The notes below the pieces were generated by a model, which saw only the letters and a list, made by a program, of their open reading frames with translations, did not search any database and was not told the origin of the DNA. DNA of 64,000 nt from Gerris lacustris (Eukaryota; Arthropoda; Insecta; Hemiptera; Gerridae), in NCBI GenBank assembly GCA_951217055.1, contig OX578282.1, positions 40,318,629 through 40,382,628 on the forward strand, given 5' to 3'. Of this stretch, positions 10,691 to 22,055 are shown piece after piece; position 1 is the stretch's first letter, and the number at the start of each line of letters is the position of its first letter. The position numbers and the translations under genes were made by a program.

Positions 10691-11829
10691 CAACTTCTTT
10701 ACTTATTCCTCCCTCTAAAATATACGTAATCACAAATGAAATGTGACTATTTTTAATCATGAATAGAATAGCTTAATAATAGAGTAGGAAAAAACTAGGA
10801 TTAATTTAATTTTGATGTATTAATCATTATTATAATAAAAATACTTTATAACTTATTATATAGAACTTTATATTTATATTATTACTGTAAATACGTTATT
10901 TAAATTACATATTGATTTTTAATCTTAAAAAAACATAATTACATACCATAAGAAAACAACATACCAAGTTCCAATTTGTCCAAGTTAAAAAAATTCTTAC
11001 CTGTAACAGAAAATAAAATGAAATGCATTAAAATATATTATATTATATTAAATTAATAATATATTAAATTAATACAAATTAAAATAAGCGGACTCAATAG
11101 GGTGTTTTGTGGTCACTGAGATCTCACCGAACCGAGAAAGCCGAGTTAGCAGAAAACAAAATTAAATACAATTAAGGTATTATGTATAAATTTTTTTTTT
11201 TTTTTTTTTTGAGAGCAATAAATTGTAATAAATTATTGAAGTAAAAGAGCAGTAAATAGAGTATTTTTTTTTTTTTAAAAAAAGGGGATTTACATGTTAT
11301 TTCACAACAAATATCAGTACTACAAAATAGTACGAATTCACTTAAAAACAGTACAACTGAAGGACCAGTAAACTGTTTTGACAACATCCCTAATTAAGAG
11401 CGTCGCCTTATACTTATTGATCTATATTTGAAATTAATAGAATAATTTAATGTAAATAAAACACAATTGTGAACTAAAACATGAAAATCTGGCCGATACA
11501 ACTCCTACAAAACTGTCTTATATATTAGTATATTATTATTTGGTCCAGTGTTTTCCATATACATACATATATGTGTTGTTTTGAGCATTCGTGGTTACAT
11601 TTAATTATTATCAAACATCTAATCAAAATTTATCAAAAAAATTACTTATCCCTGGCAGGGAATCGAACCCAACCTCTCACCCTTTGCGTTTATAACTAAT
11701 TTCTCAAGAACTAGCAGTAGCCTTGGTTTTCCACAGGGAAAACTATTTTTATGATTTAATTAGTATATAAATATAAAATATTTTATTAGTAAACTAATTG
11801 GATAAAAATTAAATCGTTTTCGAGAAATA
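10691..11829. other. AT-rich interval with a poly(T) run and one B-box-like site
   Basis: A 21-bp T run lies at 11190-11210, possibly the poly(A) tail of a minus-strand retroposon. At about 11650-11675 the minus strand reads GGTTGGGTTCGATTCCCTGC, a good B box. No other features were recognised. Confidence 0.4.
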
Positions 11830-11930
11830 ATTTTTGCTTCCAAGCTTTCAGAAGGTAACGAAAGCAATAAAAATATTTTATGTCTCCGATTTAAAAAATT
11901 CCAAGACAGGGTGGGAGATGTCATCAGGTG
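11830..11930 (-). repeat. Family A 3' end fragment
   Basis: 'TTGCTTCCAAGCTTTCAGAA', 'GGTAACGAAAGCAA' and 'ATGTCTCCGATTT' are the inverted 3' end of family A. A second minus-strand copy follows at 12455, so two copies bracket the GC-richer segment between them. Confidence 0.6.
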
Positions 11931-12454
11931 ATGTATATAGCTGGAAGGAAGGAAGGTATCCCGCCGCCAGTGGGCTATGTTTAAGTTTGAACGAGCCGTG
12001 TCGGTTTATTGGACAGTTGGGTCGATTTCTGTCTGACTCACTTGTTGCCACTTGCGCGGTCTCGGTATTAGATTGGTGTTGTTTTTAGTATGAGTATAAA
12101 AGCATTATGTTTCGATGGTGGATGTCTGCGAAGTTCGGTGAAATGGTAAGATGGATGTGTCATGTCCAGAGTTTGTGGACTGAGCTATTAAAAGGTTCCG
12201 TCAGAGTGCGCTCGTGTTTCGTGTTCGTAGTTTGTTGGTTGTCTGTTGCCGGAAATTCAACTCCCCTCTAGCTCCCTTACTTTACGTTCCCCTGTTGTTT
12301 CTAAATGTCCTCATTCTGTCAACCAGAAGTTTTTAGAGGATGAGACAAAAAAACATTTTCCGTGAAACAATGTGCGAGTCGAGGAAACTGCCAACTAAAC
12401 TCATGTTTTTTATAAAGAAAAACCTTGCAAAACGACAGGTGTTAAAAGACACAT
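11931..12454. other. GC-richer segment between two family A copies, unassigned
   Basis: Base composition is clearly less AT-rich than the surroundings from about 11930 to 12320. It contains GTATAAAAGC near 12094. It may be part of a retroelement (for example an LTR with a TATA box), but neither ends nor coding sequence were identified. Confidence 0.35.
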
Positions 12455-12840
12455 TTTAAAAAAAGGATTGCTTCCGAGCTTACCAAAGGAAACGGACGCT
12501 ATGTATAGCTCTGAAAAGCAAAATATTTTTAAGAGGCTGATTTCAAAAATTCCAAGACAGAAATTTGTTTGAGGCATCAGGAAACATTTTTGGTTCCGTG
12601 ACTGTCCGTCGGTCTGTCTTTCGCTCAATTTTTGCGAACCAACATACATTAAAATCTACTCATCCGATTTTAATAAAATTTGGATGTTAGGTCACAATTA
12701 GCCCATTGTTAGTCCCATATAAGTTTCAACCTTTTGCGCCCATTTGTTTCTCTTTCACATGCGCACAATCATACATTTATTTACACCTAATAAGAATAGC
12801 CCCAAATTAATTTCAACCGTCTGCGCTCTTAAAATTTAAT
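12455..12840 (-). repeat. Family A repeat, minus-strand copy
   Basis: From left to right: 'GCTTCCGAGCTTACCAAAGG', 'TTCCAAGACAGAAATTTG', 'TTGGTTCCGTGACTGTC', 'TCGCTCAATTTTTGCGAACC', 'CCGATTTTAATAAAATTTGG', 'AAGTTTCAACCTTTTGCGCC' and 'TTTCAACCGTCTGCGCTC'. This is the reverse complement of positions 3040-3455 of copy 1. Confidence 0.7.
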
Positions 12841-13202
12841 TTTCATGAGAAAATGACCCTGCAATGAGTTAATTAAGATATCTATTTGTTAACCTTACTG
12901 AAATGGTTTTAGATTTGTATCCATTGACAACTTAATTACTCCAGAAAATTTTCCTGGACTGGATTTTCCTTACATAAAAGAGACTTAGGGAGAAAACAGT
13001 TGAATGTAATTGCACTAATATGATGTTATTTGGCCTGCTTGGTTGATTGAGTTAACAACTTAGTTGGCAAACAGCCCAAATGGACTTTCATTGTAACCAT
13101 TGATTGCAACTGGAGATCATTAGAAGAGTTCAGTTGGCAATCAGATCTAATGTGATACAGTCTTTTAAGAAGGAGAACACAAATTAACTAAGCTAATGAT
13201 AA

Positions 13203-13238
<36 letters not shown>

Positions 13239-15554
13239 AATGATGGGACGGATTGAGGTTTTAATTACTTTTCGTAGCACAAGCATGCTAGATTGAGGCA
13301 TATTTGAGAATCTTTGCTGCGACTAGTGAAACAATTTGGCCCATTTGGAACGAGAGGATTACATCATCCACCTCACAGTTAGCTAATTTTAGCTTAAATA
13401 ACGCTCTCCCTCTCCGGATGTATTTGTACCGTTAAGCCGAGGAGGGATGATTATCATGGTTAGATTCATTTCATTTTTTTCCTAAATCCAATATTTATTT
13501 TATTATATTAGGCTATAAAGGTGTAAAAAAGGAATTTTCTTCTCTCTCTTCTAAAAATATTGATATGATACCAAATTTTAACTCGTCAAAGAATGAGGAT
13601 TAATACACATTTGTCCTTTGCTAATAAAAGTTGCGGCGTTAAATCAGCATCTGAAATCTATTTTATAATCTAAAGTTAGATTTGATTGAATCTAATGTAA
13701 TTGTGACTTGTTTTGCAATGTTTCTTTGGAAAATATCTTTGATGTAACTCTGGGGTATTATTTATATTTTCTATTGCAAATGAGGATTGTTTAAAAAAAA
13801 ATATTGATGTGAATATTGTTAATTTTAAAATAATCTCCCTTGCAGTTTATGTTATTGTTTGAATGTTACACCTAAGATGTAATTGAAAGTTTAGTGTGAA
13901 GCTTGTCAAATAATGAAAACGTTGGATTAGGACTTTGATGGTAAGAGGTAGGTGAAGCTTTCTAAGATATTATTGAATCTGTATCAATGAATAATAGAGC
14001 AAATCATTTAAGAAAATCAGTACTACCTCAAACTCTTGAACTAACTCTTCTCTTCTTTTCTACTCTCAACGACACTAAAGATTAATGGTCGAAAACCGAC
14101 TTTGACAGTTAAGTAATACAAGCGGCTTGTCAATTTACCATAGTGGAAAACATTTTTTCTATATTTTTATAATATGATTCTGTTGTATACCTGTTTTAAA
14201 TGTGGCCATGAAATTATAATTTAGTTATTGCATCAGCAATCTATGAAGAAAAAACTGTAATTATTGTGACTAATAAAGACTGAAGCAATTCTCAGCTAAA
14301 AGCTACACCCAATTTAAACAAATCAATAGAGTGAAAAGAAATGCGCATTTGTAAGACAGCAGTCAATAAAGGAAACGTAGAGGAGTAGGCAGTAAAGAGG
14401 TTGCAACTGTAGTCAGTTGTAAGTCGATAGCAGCCATTAGGAGCACATCCTTTCAGCTTGTTACACCTTAATGGATTTAGAACGCCATCATTATTCTTTA
14501 CTCCAAGGTACAGAGTACACGAGTCTTGCATATCCTTCTTCTTACACCTTATTCCACCATGTCGGAGGGTTTGCTTTCTACTCGTCCTAGTTTAACCGAA
14601 AGCCTGACACGTCATTACGCCGGCCCCCATCCCCATCTCTGGAATTCCAGACACTCCCTCACGCCTCCCATCCTTCAGCCTGCCGTCAGCTCCCTTCATC
14701 ACGTGACACCCCAGACGTGAGATGGGTGCGCAAGCAAACCCGACACCCCTCACCGTGTATTTCCTTTAAAATCTAAACCCTCAGAAGAATTTCTTTTAAC
14801 GCCAACACAATTTTCAACAGGCTGTCTGTCCTCTTCCCATCTTACAGGAAACATTTAGGAACTTAATAAATAAACGCGAAAAAACTTTAATTTAATACGT
14901 TAGTTGAAATTCCAACTTATTATTTTTTTTCTTTCTGACAATTATTCCGACTACAACATAAATTGCATTGTGCTACCTGATGACGTTCTTTTAACAAATA
15001 AATTATCCTTGAAAACTATAAAACTAGTTAACAGGGACCTCATTCCATCTTGAACATTATGATCTTAGTGCTGAGTAGCTAAGTAGCAAGGAAGACAAGA
15101 AAAAGAGCAGCTTAAAGTATAGATTTATTACCTTCCAGGTCATCTGTCTGGTTATAAAAGGTGGGAGGTTTAGTCTGTATAGAATCAACGAAGTCACCAC
15201 CGAATCACTATAGAACTTAGCTTATTTATATTATTGAGCTGGTTATAATGATCGGTTTTTAAATAAACTACGCAGACAAAACTATTAAAATATTAAAACT
15301 AGGACAGCGAGGCTCTTATAATAAAGTTATCAAAGAAATTGATTATTCATTTTAATACAACGTAAGAACAAAAAGTTAGATGTACAAGAAAACAATCACT
15401 CAAATGCTAGTTCCATCGATTTTAATAACTTTGATAAAATACATTTAATTTAAATCATGTGTGAATATTACACATTAGTGAGTGTTACTAATATGAAAAA
15501 ACGATTGTATACATGAAAAGTGGAGTAATTTAATTAATAATAATAGCCTACTTA
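12841..15554. other. Relatively repeat-poor interval
   Basis: None of the families seen elsewhere was recognised here, which makes it the best candidate for unique intronic or intergenic DNA. A run of about 30 A lies at 13208-13237 and could be the tail of a retroposed sequence to its left, though no target duplication was found. A GC-richer patch at about 14560-14760 has short frames with no domain. TATAAAAGG at about 15156 resembles a TATA box, but nothing downstream reads as a gene. Confidence 0.4.
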
Positions 15555-15840
15555 AACCAAGCTTTTATTATAAATCCTTTTTACACACATGCATTTTGGT
15601 TGCGTGAGCCATCCGCAGGTAGTATGTTTATAAAAAAAATGCTTTGAACATTTTCATAACAATCATGGTTATTGAGTATTAATCGAGCATCATCGTTATT
15701 CAGTGTGTGTTAGGGTGGGTAATCTAGTTAACGACGTTACTACAAAAAACTAAAAAAAATCGTGATTGTTATGAAAATTTGCAAAGCGTGTTTTTATAAA
15801 CAAAAAACTTGCATATTCATGATGGATTTATAATAAAAAA
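15555..15840. mobile_element. Palindromic MITE-like element
   Basis: The outer ends 'TTTATTATAAATCC' (about 15560) and 'GGATTTATAATAAAA' (to about 15838) are inverted. Inner blocks also pair: 'TTTATAAAAAAAATGCTTTG' with 'GCAAAGCGTGTTTTTATAAA', and 'TTTTCATAACAATCA' with 'TGATTGTTATGAAAA'. The arms are diverged (old). No target duplication was recognised. Confidence 0.5.
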
Positions 15841-16914
15841 AAGTTACGGAAATGATGTATTCAAACAATGATAGCAGCATTCAATGATATTGGTGAAGTT
15901 ATATAATTAAAGTGGCATGCTCCATCAAGTTTCTCACCCACTCAAATATGGTTTCTTCCTTAACTGGAATAACGATTTTTGAGTAAAATTCCACTGCGCA
16001 TTGTAATTACTGTTGCGACCGGACTAGAATAATAATGTGGGAAACAACTAATAAAACGAGAGAAATTCCCAATTCTCAAATGGTAAAAAGAGGGGGAAAA
16101 GCTATAAAATTAATAATGACCCCATTTTACAACCACACCTGGGGGCGGTTTAAATTAAATTTTAACCCCCACCTCTACCAAAATTAAAGTTATAAACGCC
16201 AAAATTGCTAAATTAAATTAAATTCCTCGTTCTCATAAAGTATTTTAAATGTTTGAAAAATGGCGAAATTTGTCGGATTGCAATAACTTAAAATCAGACA
16301 ATGTAGTTTTTAGGAGAAATATTTTCAAGAATTGAGACATATAAAACTATTTAAAATTAGTAATAACAATTGATACGGTTTTCTTTAACTGTAATTTATA
16401 CAGAGAGGGGTCTAAAAAAAAAAGGAAATTTGTGATAAACTTATAAGGGTATACATTGTAACTGCTAACACTAAATGCAATATTACTTTGAGGCAGAAGA
16501 TTAGGTTTTAACGAGTAATAAGTAAGGCTTTGCATGATCATTTCAATTATTCTTCTAAAGCACGCTATTAAAAAATTCTGTAAAACTTATATCGCATTTG
16601 CATTTTGTGTAATAATAAATTTGTAAATTACTTGCAAATTATGTCTTTAAAATATGAAATTCAAGCAAGTTGTGGAATACGAATATTGAATGTGTTAAGA
16701 ATACAAATTAGCATATTAACGTTAAAACTACATACAAAAAGCATAAGAGACCCCATAGTACATGGGATAATAGTATATAAATTGCTTAAGAATATGATTG
16801 GGGTCCTTGGCAGTTCGTAGGAGAGCAGATGGCTCTATTATCAATAAAGCTAAACACATCTTATATAAACTAAATAGCTCAGTTTTCCGATAAAATCCGC
16901 GTCACGAAGGGGTT
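15841..16914. other. Interval without recognised features
   Basis: Two 64-71-codon frames (16347-16541 minus, 16605-16820 plus) are low-complexity with no domain. No repeat family was recognised. Confidence 0.4.
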
Positions 16915-17226
16915 GAAGTTCGACGATTCGCTTCCACTCCTGGAAGCATCTTCAGGGGTGTGGTGCATCGTAATGTTAACTTGAAGCAACAACAAGACAT
17001 ACTGGAGTGAAGGAAGGCGTATTTATACTAGCTTTCTGGAACGTAGATTATCCGGAAAATCCAGGTGTAATCTACGTTCCAGAAAGCTAGTATAAATTCG
17101 CCGTCCTTCACTCCAGTATGTCTTGTTGTTGCTTCAAGAAAACATTACGATGCACCACACCCATGAAGATGCTTCCAGTAGTGGAAGCGGAACGTCGGAC
17201 TTCGTAATAAACCGCAGTTTATTACG
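16915..17226. mobile_element. Head-to-head inverted repeat, likely Penelope-like element ends
   Basis: The left arm 16915-17050 and the right arm 17068-17202 are inverted copies (about 135 bp, roughly 90% identical by eye) around a ~17-bp spacer. Each arm carries a decayed hammerhead-core-like motif. On the right (plus) it reads ATGAAGA (17163), a GCTTCCA..TGGAAGC stem, then GGAACGTC. On the left (minus) it reads CTGAAGA, the same stem, then GAATCGTC. Penelope-like elements are known to carry hammerhead motifs in their terminal repeats and often have inverted terminal copies. A 10-bp hairpin with a CGCA loop follows at 17203-17226. No reverse transcriptase is present. Confidence 0.5.
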
Positions 17227-17274
17227 AGTCTATCCGTGGAAGCATACGCACTAAGTTAACATCGATGGTGGTTT

Positions 17275-17360
17275 TATCTTGGGTGGGTGACTACAGATCT
17301 GAGTTCAATTCACAACCCCTCACTCGGTGATCACCCAACATTGCAATATAAATTGGTAGC
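17275..17360 (+). repeat. Diverged SINE fragment (B-box region and body)
   Basis: 'GAGTTCAATTCACAACCCC' followed by 'CACTCGGTGATCACCCAACA' and 'TTGGTAGCTGCCC' parallels the full SINE at 57963 ('GGTTCGATTCCCGG', 'CCCACTCAATGTCCACCCAG', 'GTGGGAAGCTCC'). Head and tail are missing. Confidence 0.45.
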
Positions 17361-18134
17361 TGCCCACGTATTTTGATGGCTAATTGGTAGTGTAGGCCAA
17401 AATTTTAAGGTTTATACAGCTAATGGAGCGACACACCGCTGTATCAGCCTTAAGGCAGGCCACAGAATTAGTAAGAGGTAGTTAATCGAGAGTGAGTTAG
17501 TTGAAATTTGATTTAGTGAAGAATAAGGTCATATTTGGTTGATTCAAAAGTTGTTGTAAAAAACATAATTACAACAGTTATTCATATTAAGAAGGATTGG
17601 ATGTATATGATATGTTCACTTAAATAGTAATAGAGCGAAGGACATTCCATCCTTTGTAAATAGATACATACTTTTTCTCACCAAAATACTAATTGGTAGT
17701 GTATACGACTTTCCATCTATAATGGTGATAAACAAGGTTTGAAAACGCCATGGAGAAGTATGGGTTTTTGAAACCGATGCTACCGGTCGGAAGCATATAA
17801 TGAGGTAGTATTTCATGGACCTCGGCCGCGGCTTGACCCTCTAAATTACACGGATATTGGCTACTGACCGAGGCAAAGGGTAGACGAGGGCCCAATACCC
17901 GGTGATATCGGTCATCTCTAGGCAATGATGTTTACCCTTCTCTCAGGGGAAGTAAACAGAGGCAAAAAGCCCTAAAATCAGGAAATTGCCTGAGCTTGGG
18001 ATACTACACAAGAAAGGTCATGTACTCAAAGAGAACAAGAAAAAAACATATAATATAAAAAGCTTTTTAAATTAACTTAGTATAAGTCAACAACTAGGTA
18101 AAATAAAGGTTTTACAATTTCATTATTACTTTTT
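17361..18134. other. Unassigned interval with a GC-richer patch at 17740-17970
   Basis: The GC-richer patch gives two overlapping minus frames of 66-78 codons with no recognisable domain. Its base composition differs from the surroundings and suggests a retroelement fragment, but no ends were found. It is not rRNA by eye. Confidence 0.35.
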
Positions 18135-18204
18135 GGTGGGTCATTTTCAACAAAAGTGACACTTTCACTGTCCCCGAGTTAAACCAATTAATTACTTGCA
18201 CTCC

Positions 18205-18552
18205 TCATAATTCAAAAAAATCTACAACCCCACAATAGTACATTACGCGTCGAGTGCGGAAAGTAGCATTTTGCATGCGAGTGTGGAGTTTGCACCCGAG
18301 CGATAGCGAGGGTGGTAAAACCACACGAGCAATGCAAAATGCCGTTTTCGCACGAGTTGCGTACCGTACTTTATCTACGATTGTTAGATTTAAATAATAA
18401 ATACAGAAAAAAATAAACTTGCTGTATGTAAGTTCGTATCTCTCTCTTGATAAAGATGGCATTAATTCATTAGTTGTATTTTTTTCCAAATTAATTAATT
18501 CTGGAGGATTATTATTCTCCACATTTTCGTCAAAGTCACTTGATTCACTCAT
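18205..18552 (-). pseudogene. Possible N-terminal exon of a tyrosine-recombinase-like transposon protein
   Basis: The frame begins at an ATG (18552) with an acidic serine/asparagine-rich leader. Residues 31-50 or so read LMPSLSRERYELTYSKF. This resembles the 'LPxKSxERYExxYxxF' helix that opens the core-binding region in many transposon-borne tyrosine recombinases (Crypton-like and related insect proteins). After that the frame becomes hydrophobic and enters an inverted-repeat sequence at about 18240-18370, so the family resemblance stops at about residue 52. A splice donor there, or an insertion, would explain it. No catalytic R/H/Y residues are present. The assignment rests on one short motif from memory of the family. 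Confidence 0.4.
18235..18372. repeat. Inverted repeat with ~45-bp arms
   Basis: Left 'ACGCGTCGAGTGCGGAAA', 'GCATTTTGCATGCGAGTGTG' pairs with right 'CCACACGAGCAATGCAAAAT', 'TTTTCGCACGAGTTGCGTA'. The loop contains 'GAGCGATAGCGAGGGTGG'. It lies within the decayed recombinase-like frame. Confidence 0.55.
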
Positions 18553-18989
18553 TGTTTTTCACTAAAAACTCGATATAAACAGTTACTTTAATAAAAGAAC
18601 ACCAAATTAGTTTTGTTAAATGTAAACAAACTCACTAATCGTGCGTAAAGCTGAAGAATTCCTCTTCTTTACCGCACTAAAGAAGAGAAATTATTCAGAA
18701 CTATGAGACGCGCATGCGCAATGAATACAAGTACGTAAATAATCACTTTCTACGCATCTAAACAAAGATATAATGTTTATATTTCGTATCAATCGTAAAT
18801 AAACATTTTTATATATACATATAAGTTATATTTAATAAAATAAGTTAAAAAATATAAAACAATAAGTTAAATTTAATATATATAAGTTATAATTTTTATA
18901 TATATAATTATATATATCTATATACATTTTATATATATAGAGTCAGATTCTTGAATATCCTTTTTAGGGAGGAGAAATTTAAATTTATA

Positions 18990-20115
18990 TATATTAAAAG
19001 GTCATGATAGTTATGTCCCAGCCCCTTTTAACCTAAGTTACCATGCTCAAAAATGTTCAAAAAATATTTTTCTTTGACTTTCTAACAATGATCCTAGATA
19101 GGAAATATCATGTACTTTGTGATACTAAATATAATTTCTTTCTTATTCCGGTGTAACTTGGGAATTTAATAAAAAGGCTTGTCCCAGCAATCAGTCACGA
19201 TAGTTACGTCACAATAGTTACCAAGAAATTGGCTGCACTGGTTCACTAAGGGCGGGATTTCAGTGTTTTACAGATAAAAGAAACATTCCTTTATAACCTA
19301 AAGTTCGCTCCACGTCTCCTGAAGTAAGCCGCGGTCACACAAAAATTCTATTTAAAAATCATGGGATGTATGTTTATTCAGTCACAATAGTTTATTCAGA
19401 CCATAAATTTTAGTACTTAAAAGTGCATTTAAAGCTTTTTAATATTTTTTTTTAGAATACCCCAGTAGTATACAGAAAACGAATGCTTTCCTTTGAAAGC
19501 ATTAATACATTAGGGTGGCTTGGCCACCATGTTTTAGTTTATAAGACACGCTAGTTACTTGTCCCGATAGTTACTTTTCACATACATATTCTTGTTGTAT
19601 AGATGTTCAGCGTCAAATAAAGCACTAGTTGACTCAGAATTGTCAAAGTGTCACTTTTTTTGAAAATGTCCCTTCAACTATTTTATCATTCCCAACTTTA
19701 GAGGAACACGACACAGGATAGTTACCCAGGAACAAGATAGACGTCACATTAGTTACCCAGCGTACTACATGTCACGATAATTACTAAAAAAAAATTGAAT
19801 TTAAATAGGTTAATTTTTAAAATAAAAAAACTACGTCCTCATCATAGAGTTGAGTGTGCAATGACTTATTTAGGAAATTAAATCGAATTAGCAAACAAAA
19901 ATTTCTATGACCAGGAACTTTAATAAAGGAACTTGAACGGTAACTATCGTTACAAACTTAATTAATTAATTAATTTTTTCACAAATTATAACCAATGTCC
20001 TGTAAGAAATGTCCTGAGTAGACAATAATATTGGTTTGAGACTATGTGACGATTTCCAGGTGGTATCATTTTGCAAATCGGTAAATTGAAGAAGATTCCG
20101 GTAACTATTGAGACT
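18990..20115. repeat. Cluster of about ten copies of a 14-bp motif, GTCACGATAGTTAC
   Basis: Exact or near matches lie at 19001, 19194, 19208, 19381, 19547, 19561, 19713, 19743 and 19771 on the plus strand. Inverted matches lie at 19939-19954 (GGTAACTATCGTTAC) and about 20098-20114. Two pairs are tandem at exactly 14 bp (19194/19208 and 19547/19561). CCCAG follows two of the copies (19713, 19743). The spacings are not multiples of three, so this is not a peptide repeat. It looks like an array of binding sites or the remains of a short tandem repeat spread by other sequence. Function unknown. Confidence 0.6.
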
Positions 20116-20245
20116 AAAAAACGATTTTTTTTATTTAAAAATTGATAAAAAATAGTTAAACTTAAAAATCCCGCGACCCACATACATATTCTTGTTGTTT
20201 AGATGTTCAGCATCAAAATAAAGCACTAGCTGAATCAAAATCTGC
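19578..20245 (+). repeat. Pair of ~65-bp direct repeats about 600 bp apart
   Basis: 'CACATACATATTCTTGTTGT' followed by 'AGATGTTCAGC' and 'AATAAAGCACTAG' occurs at 19578-19640 and again at 20178-20240 with a few differences. The second copy runs directly into a family C repeat. It could be a local duplication or the flanks of an inserted segment. Confidence 0.55.
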
Positions 20246-20490
20246 AATTTTGGGCATTAAAATTCATTTCTCGATGGTGTATGATTTTTCTAAAAATGTA
20301 TGCCAAATTTCGTCAAAATTGGCCAAGTAGTTCAGGCTCCACGCGTCTGCACTGACGGTAGACATAAAATTTTTAAAAACCACTTTTTTGGACTGAGGGG
20401 ATCTCAAAACGATCTCAAATCCATTAAAATCTCAAAATACAATTTTCGCGCCATCACATAACTTTCTCTTTATATAAGAAAGTACAAAAG
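20215..20490 (+). repeat. Family C interspersed repeat
   Basis: Contains 'CATTTCTCGATGGTGTATGA', 'GCCAAATTTCGTCAAAATTG', 'CAGGCTCCACGCGTCTGC', 'AAAACCACTTTTTTGGACTG', 'CCATTAAAATCTCAAAAT', 'TTTTCGCGCCATCACA' and 'ACTTTCTCTTTATATAAG'. It is the most complete copy in the window. Confidence 0.65.
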
Positions 20491-20524
20491 TAGAACGTAA
20501 ATTAAGGAAATAAAAGTAAAAGCA

Positions 20525-20600
20525 AGACCAACGTACCCGAGTGGTTAGCTTACACACCCCTACTACCCGCCAAGGGTAGTAGGTGAGTGTATATACTAAA
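20525..20600 (+). repeat. tRNA-like A box with a hairpin, possible SINE head
   Basis: 'CGTACCCGAGTGGTTAGCTT' resembles the D-arm/A box of a type II (serine-like) tRNA. It is followed by a hairpin, CTACTACCC / GGGTAGTAG. No B box follows and the flanks do not pair, so a tRNA gene is not supported. Confidence 0.3.
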
Positions 20601-20895
20601 GTAGCCAACTATGAAGACTATTTCTGCTTAAACTATGAAACATATACAAAAATGTAATCAACAAATGTTTCCATGCTTCTTAGTGAACTTTTTTAAAAAA
20701 AAATAACAAAAATTGAGGGTCAAGAGGAAACCACGTTCTTCAAAGGGACATATTGACCCTTTGATGGGTGGAATCAATTTTTACTTTTTGTTTATTAAAT
20801 TCCCCTTAAGTCCTACAACTTCTAATTGAAACATTTTTACTAGTTTAAAAGTTAGAGCCATTTGAAGTTTTGATACATTTGAGATGGGAAACTCA

Positions 20896-21030
<135 letters not shown>

Positions 21031-21772
21031 GCTGTGGGATAGTAGAAGGTTTTATGATGGCAATTTGTTTGGAAAGAAGAAAAGTTTATTTCTTTCCTTG
21101 AGCAACTTGATGTTATTTCTTAAAGGAAAAGTTCGGTAATCCTGCTTCATCCAGTGGCAGGATACTAAAAATAAAGTATTAGAAACAAGCCATATCGTCT
21201 ATATGTTCACTTAAAAAGTGGACATGTTTAATTATAATTGCAATTAATAGTCATTTCTATTTGCTTTTCTAAATTTACAAACGAGAGTTAACAAGAGTGA
21301 GCGCATGGTAAGTTCTGCTTGACCCTTCCCAAACTAAATTCACCCCAAAACTACCCACACTAAACCACAAGTAGCTCTAAAATTAGAAGTTAGTCCCTTT
21401 CCTTCTTTGTCCTTTAATTTAAGGCTCGCATTTCACTTGGGTTTAAAGGTCTAGTCCTAACAACCCTTTTAAATCTCCTGAAGCCCAGTCTAGGAAGCTA
21501 AGCGAAAATAAAAGTCCCAATATTTCCCCTCTTTTAAGTACTGTACAAGAGTACTCGTGAATTCCCATAAATCCTAAACGTTATGTAGGGATAGTTTTGG
21601 ACGGGAGAAAGGTTCAGTTCTACAATAAAACAATATTTTTAGTAGATCGTCGCATTTTTCTTTAAAATAGATAAAGTTATTTAAGAAAGGAGTTAGCAAT
21701 TTCAGCAAACTACAAAGCACAACTTATAAATTACTATAACCCACAATAATCACCTCTTTTTTTTTAAAAATT
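21031..21772. other. Interval without recognised features
   Basis: AT-rich with short frames only. None of the named families was seen. Confidence 0.4.
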
Positions 21773-22048
21773 AATCCTACCGCGGGGTTCCGCAAACCGA
21801 GCGAATTTCCATTGGAAATTTGTGGTTCAATGTTGTGCAGTTTAAACTTCCTTCATAACTACTACCATTGTGCGTGTTATTTTAAGTGAAGATAATTTAA
21901 ATGAATTATTTTAGTTGGATTAGGGTTTTTAAAATATTGCTTAGTTAAACATAATCGTAGTAGTTTAAAAGAAGTTTAAACAGCACAACATTGAACTACA
22001 AATTTCCAATGGAAATTCGCTCGGCTTGCGGAACCCCGCGGTAGGATT
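21773..22048. mobile_element. 276-bp MITE with ~70-bp inverted ends
   Basis: The left end AATCCTACCGCGGGGTTCCG (21773) and the inverted right end CGGAACCCCGCGGTAGGATT (to 22048) are perfect at the tips. Pairing continues through 'GAGCGAATTTCCATTGGAAA', 'CAATGTTGTGC' and 'AGTTTAAACTTC'. ATT lies on both sides, a possible 3-bp duplication. The GC-rich tips contrast with an AT-rich core. There is no coding sequence. The superfamily is not certain; a 3-bp duplication would fit PIF/Harbinger only if the duplicated triplet were TWA, which it is not. Confidence 0.7.
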
Positions 22049-22055
22049 ATTTTAA

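Noticed and set aside
11834..12088. 84-codon plus frame as a host gene
   Set aside because: Its first third is the inverted family A 3' end, and the remainder has no recognisable domain or codon signal.
15150..15200. Core promoter (TATAAAAGG near 15156 with TTAGTC downstream)
   Set aside because: No transcript-like or coding sequence follows. The motif is expected by chance in AT-rich DNA.
17740..17970. Ribosomal RNA fragment
   Set aside because: The GC-richer composition suggested it, but no conserved 18S or 28S words were recognised.
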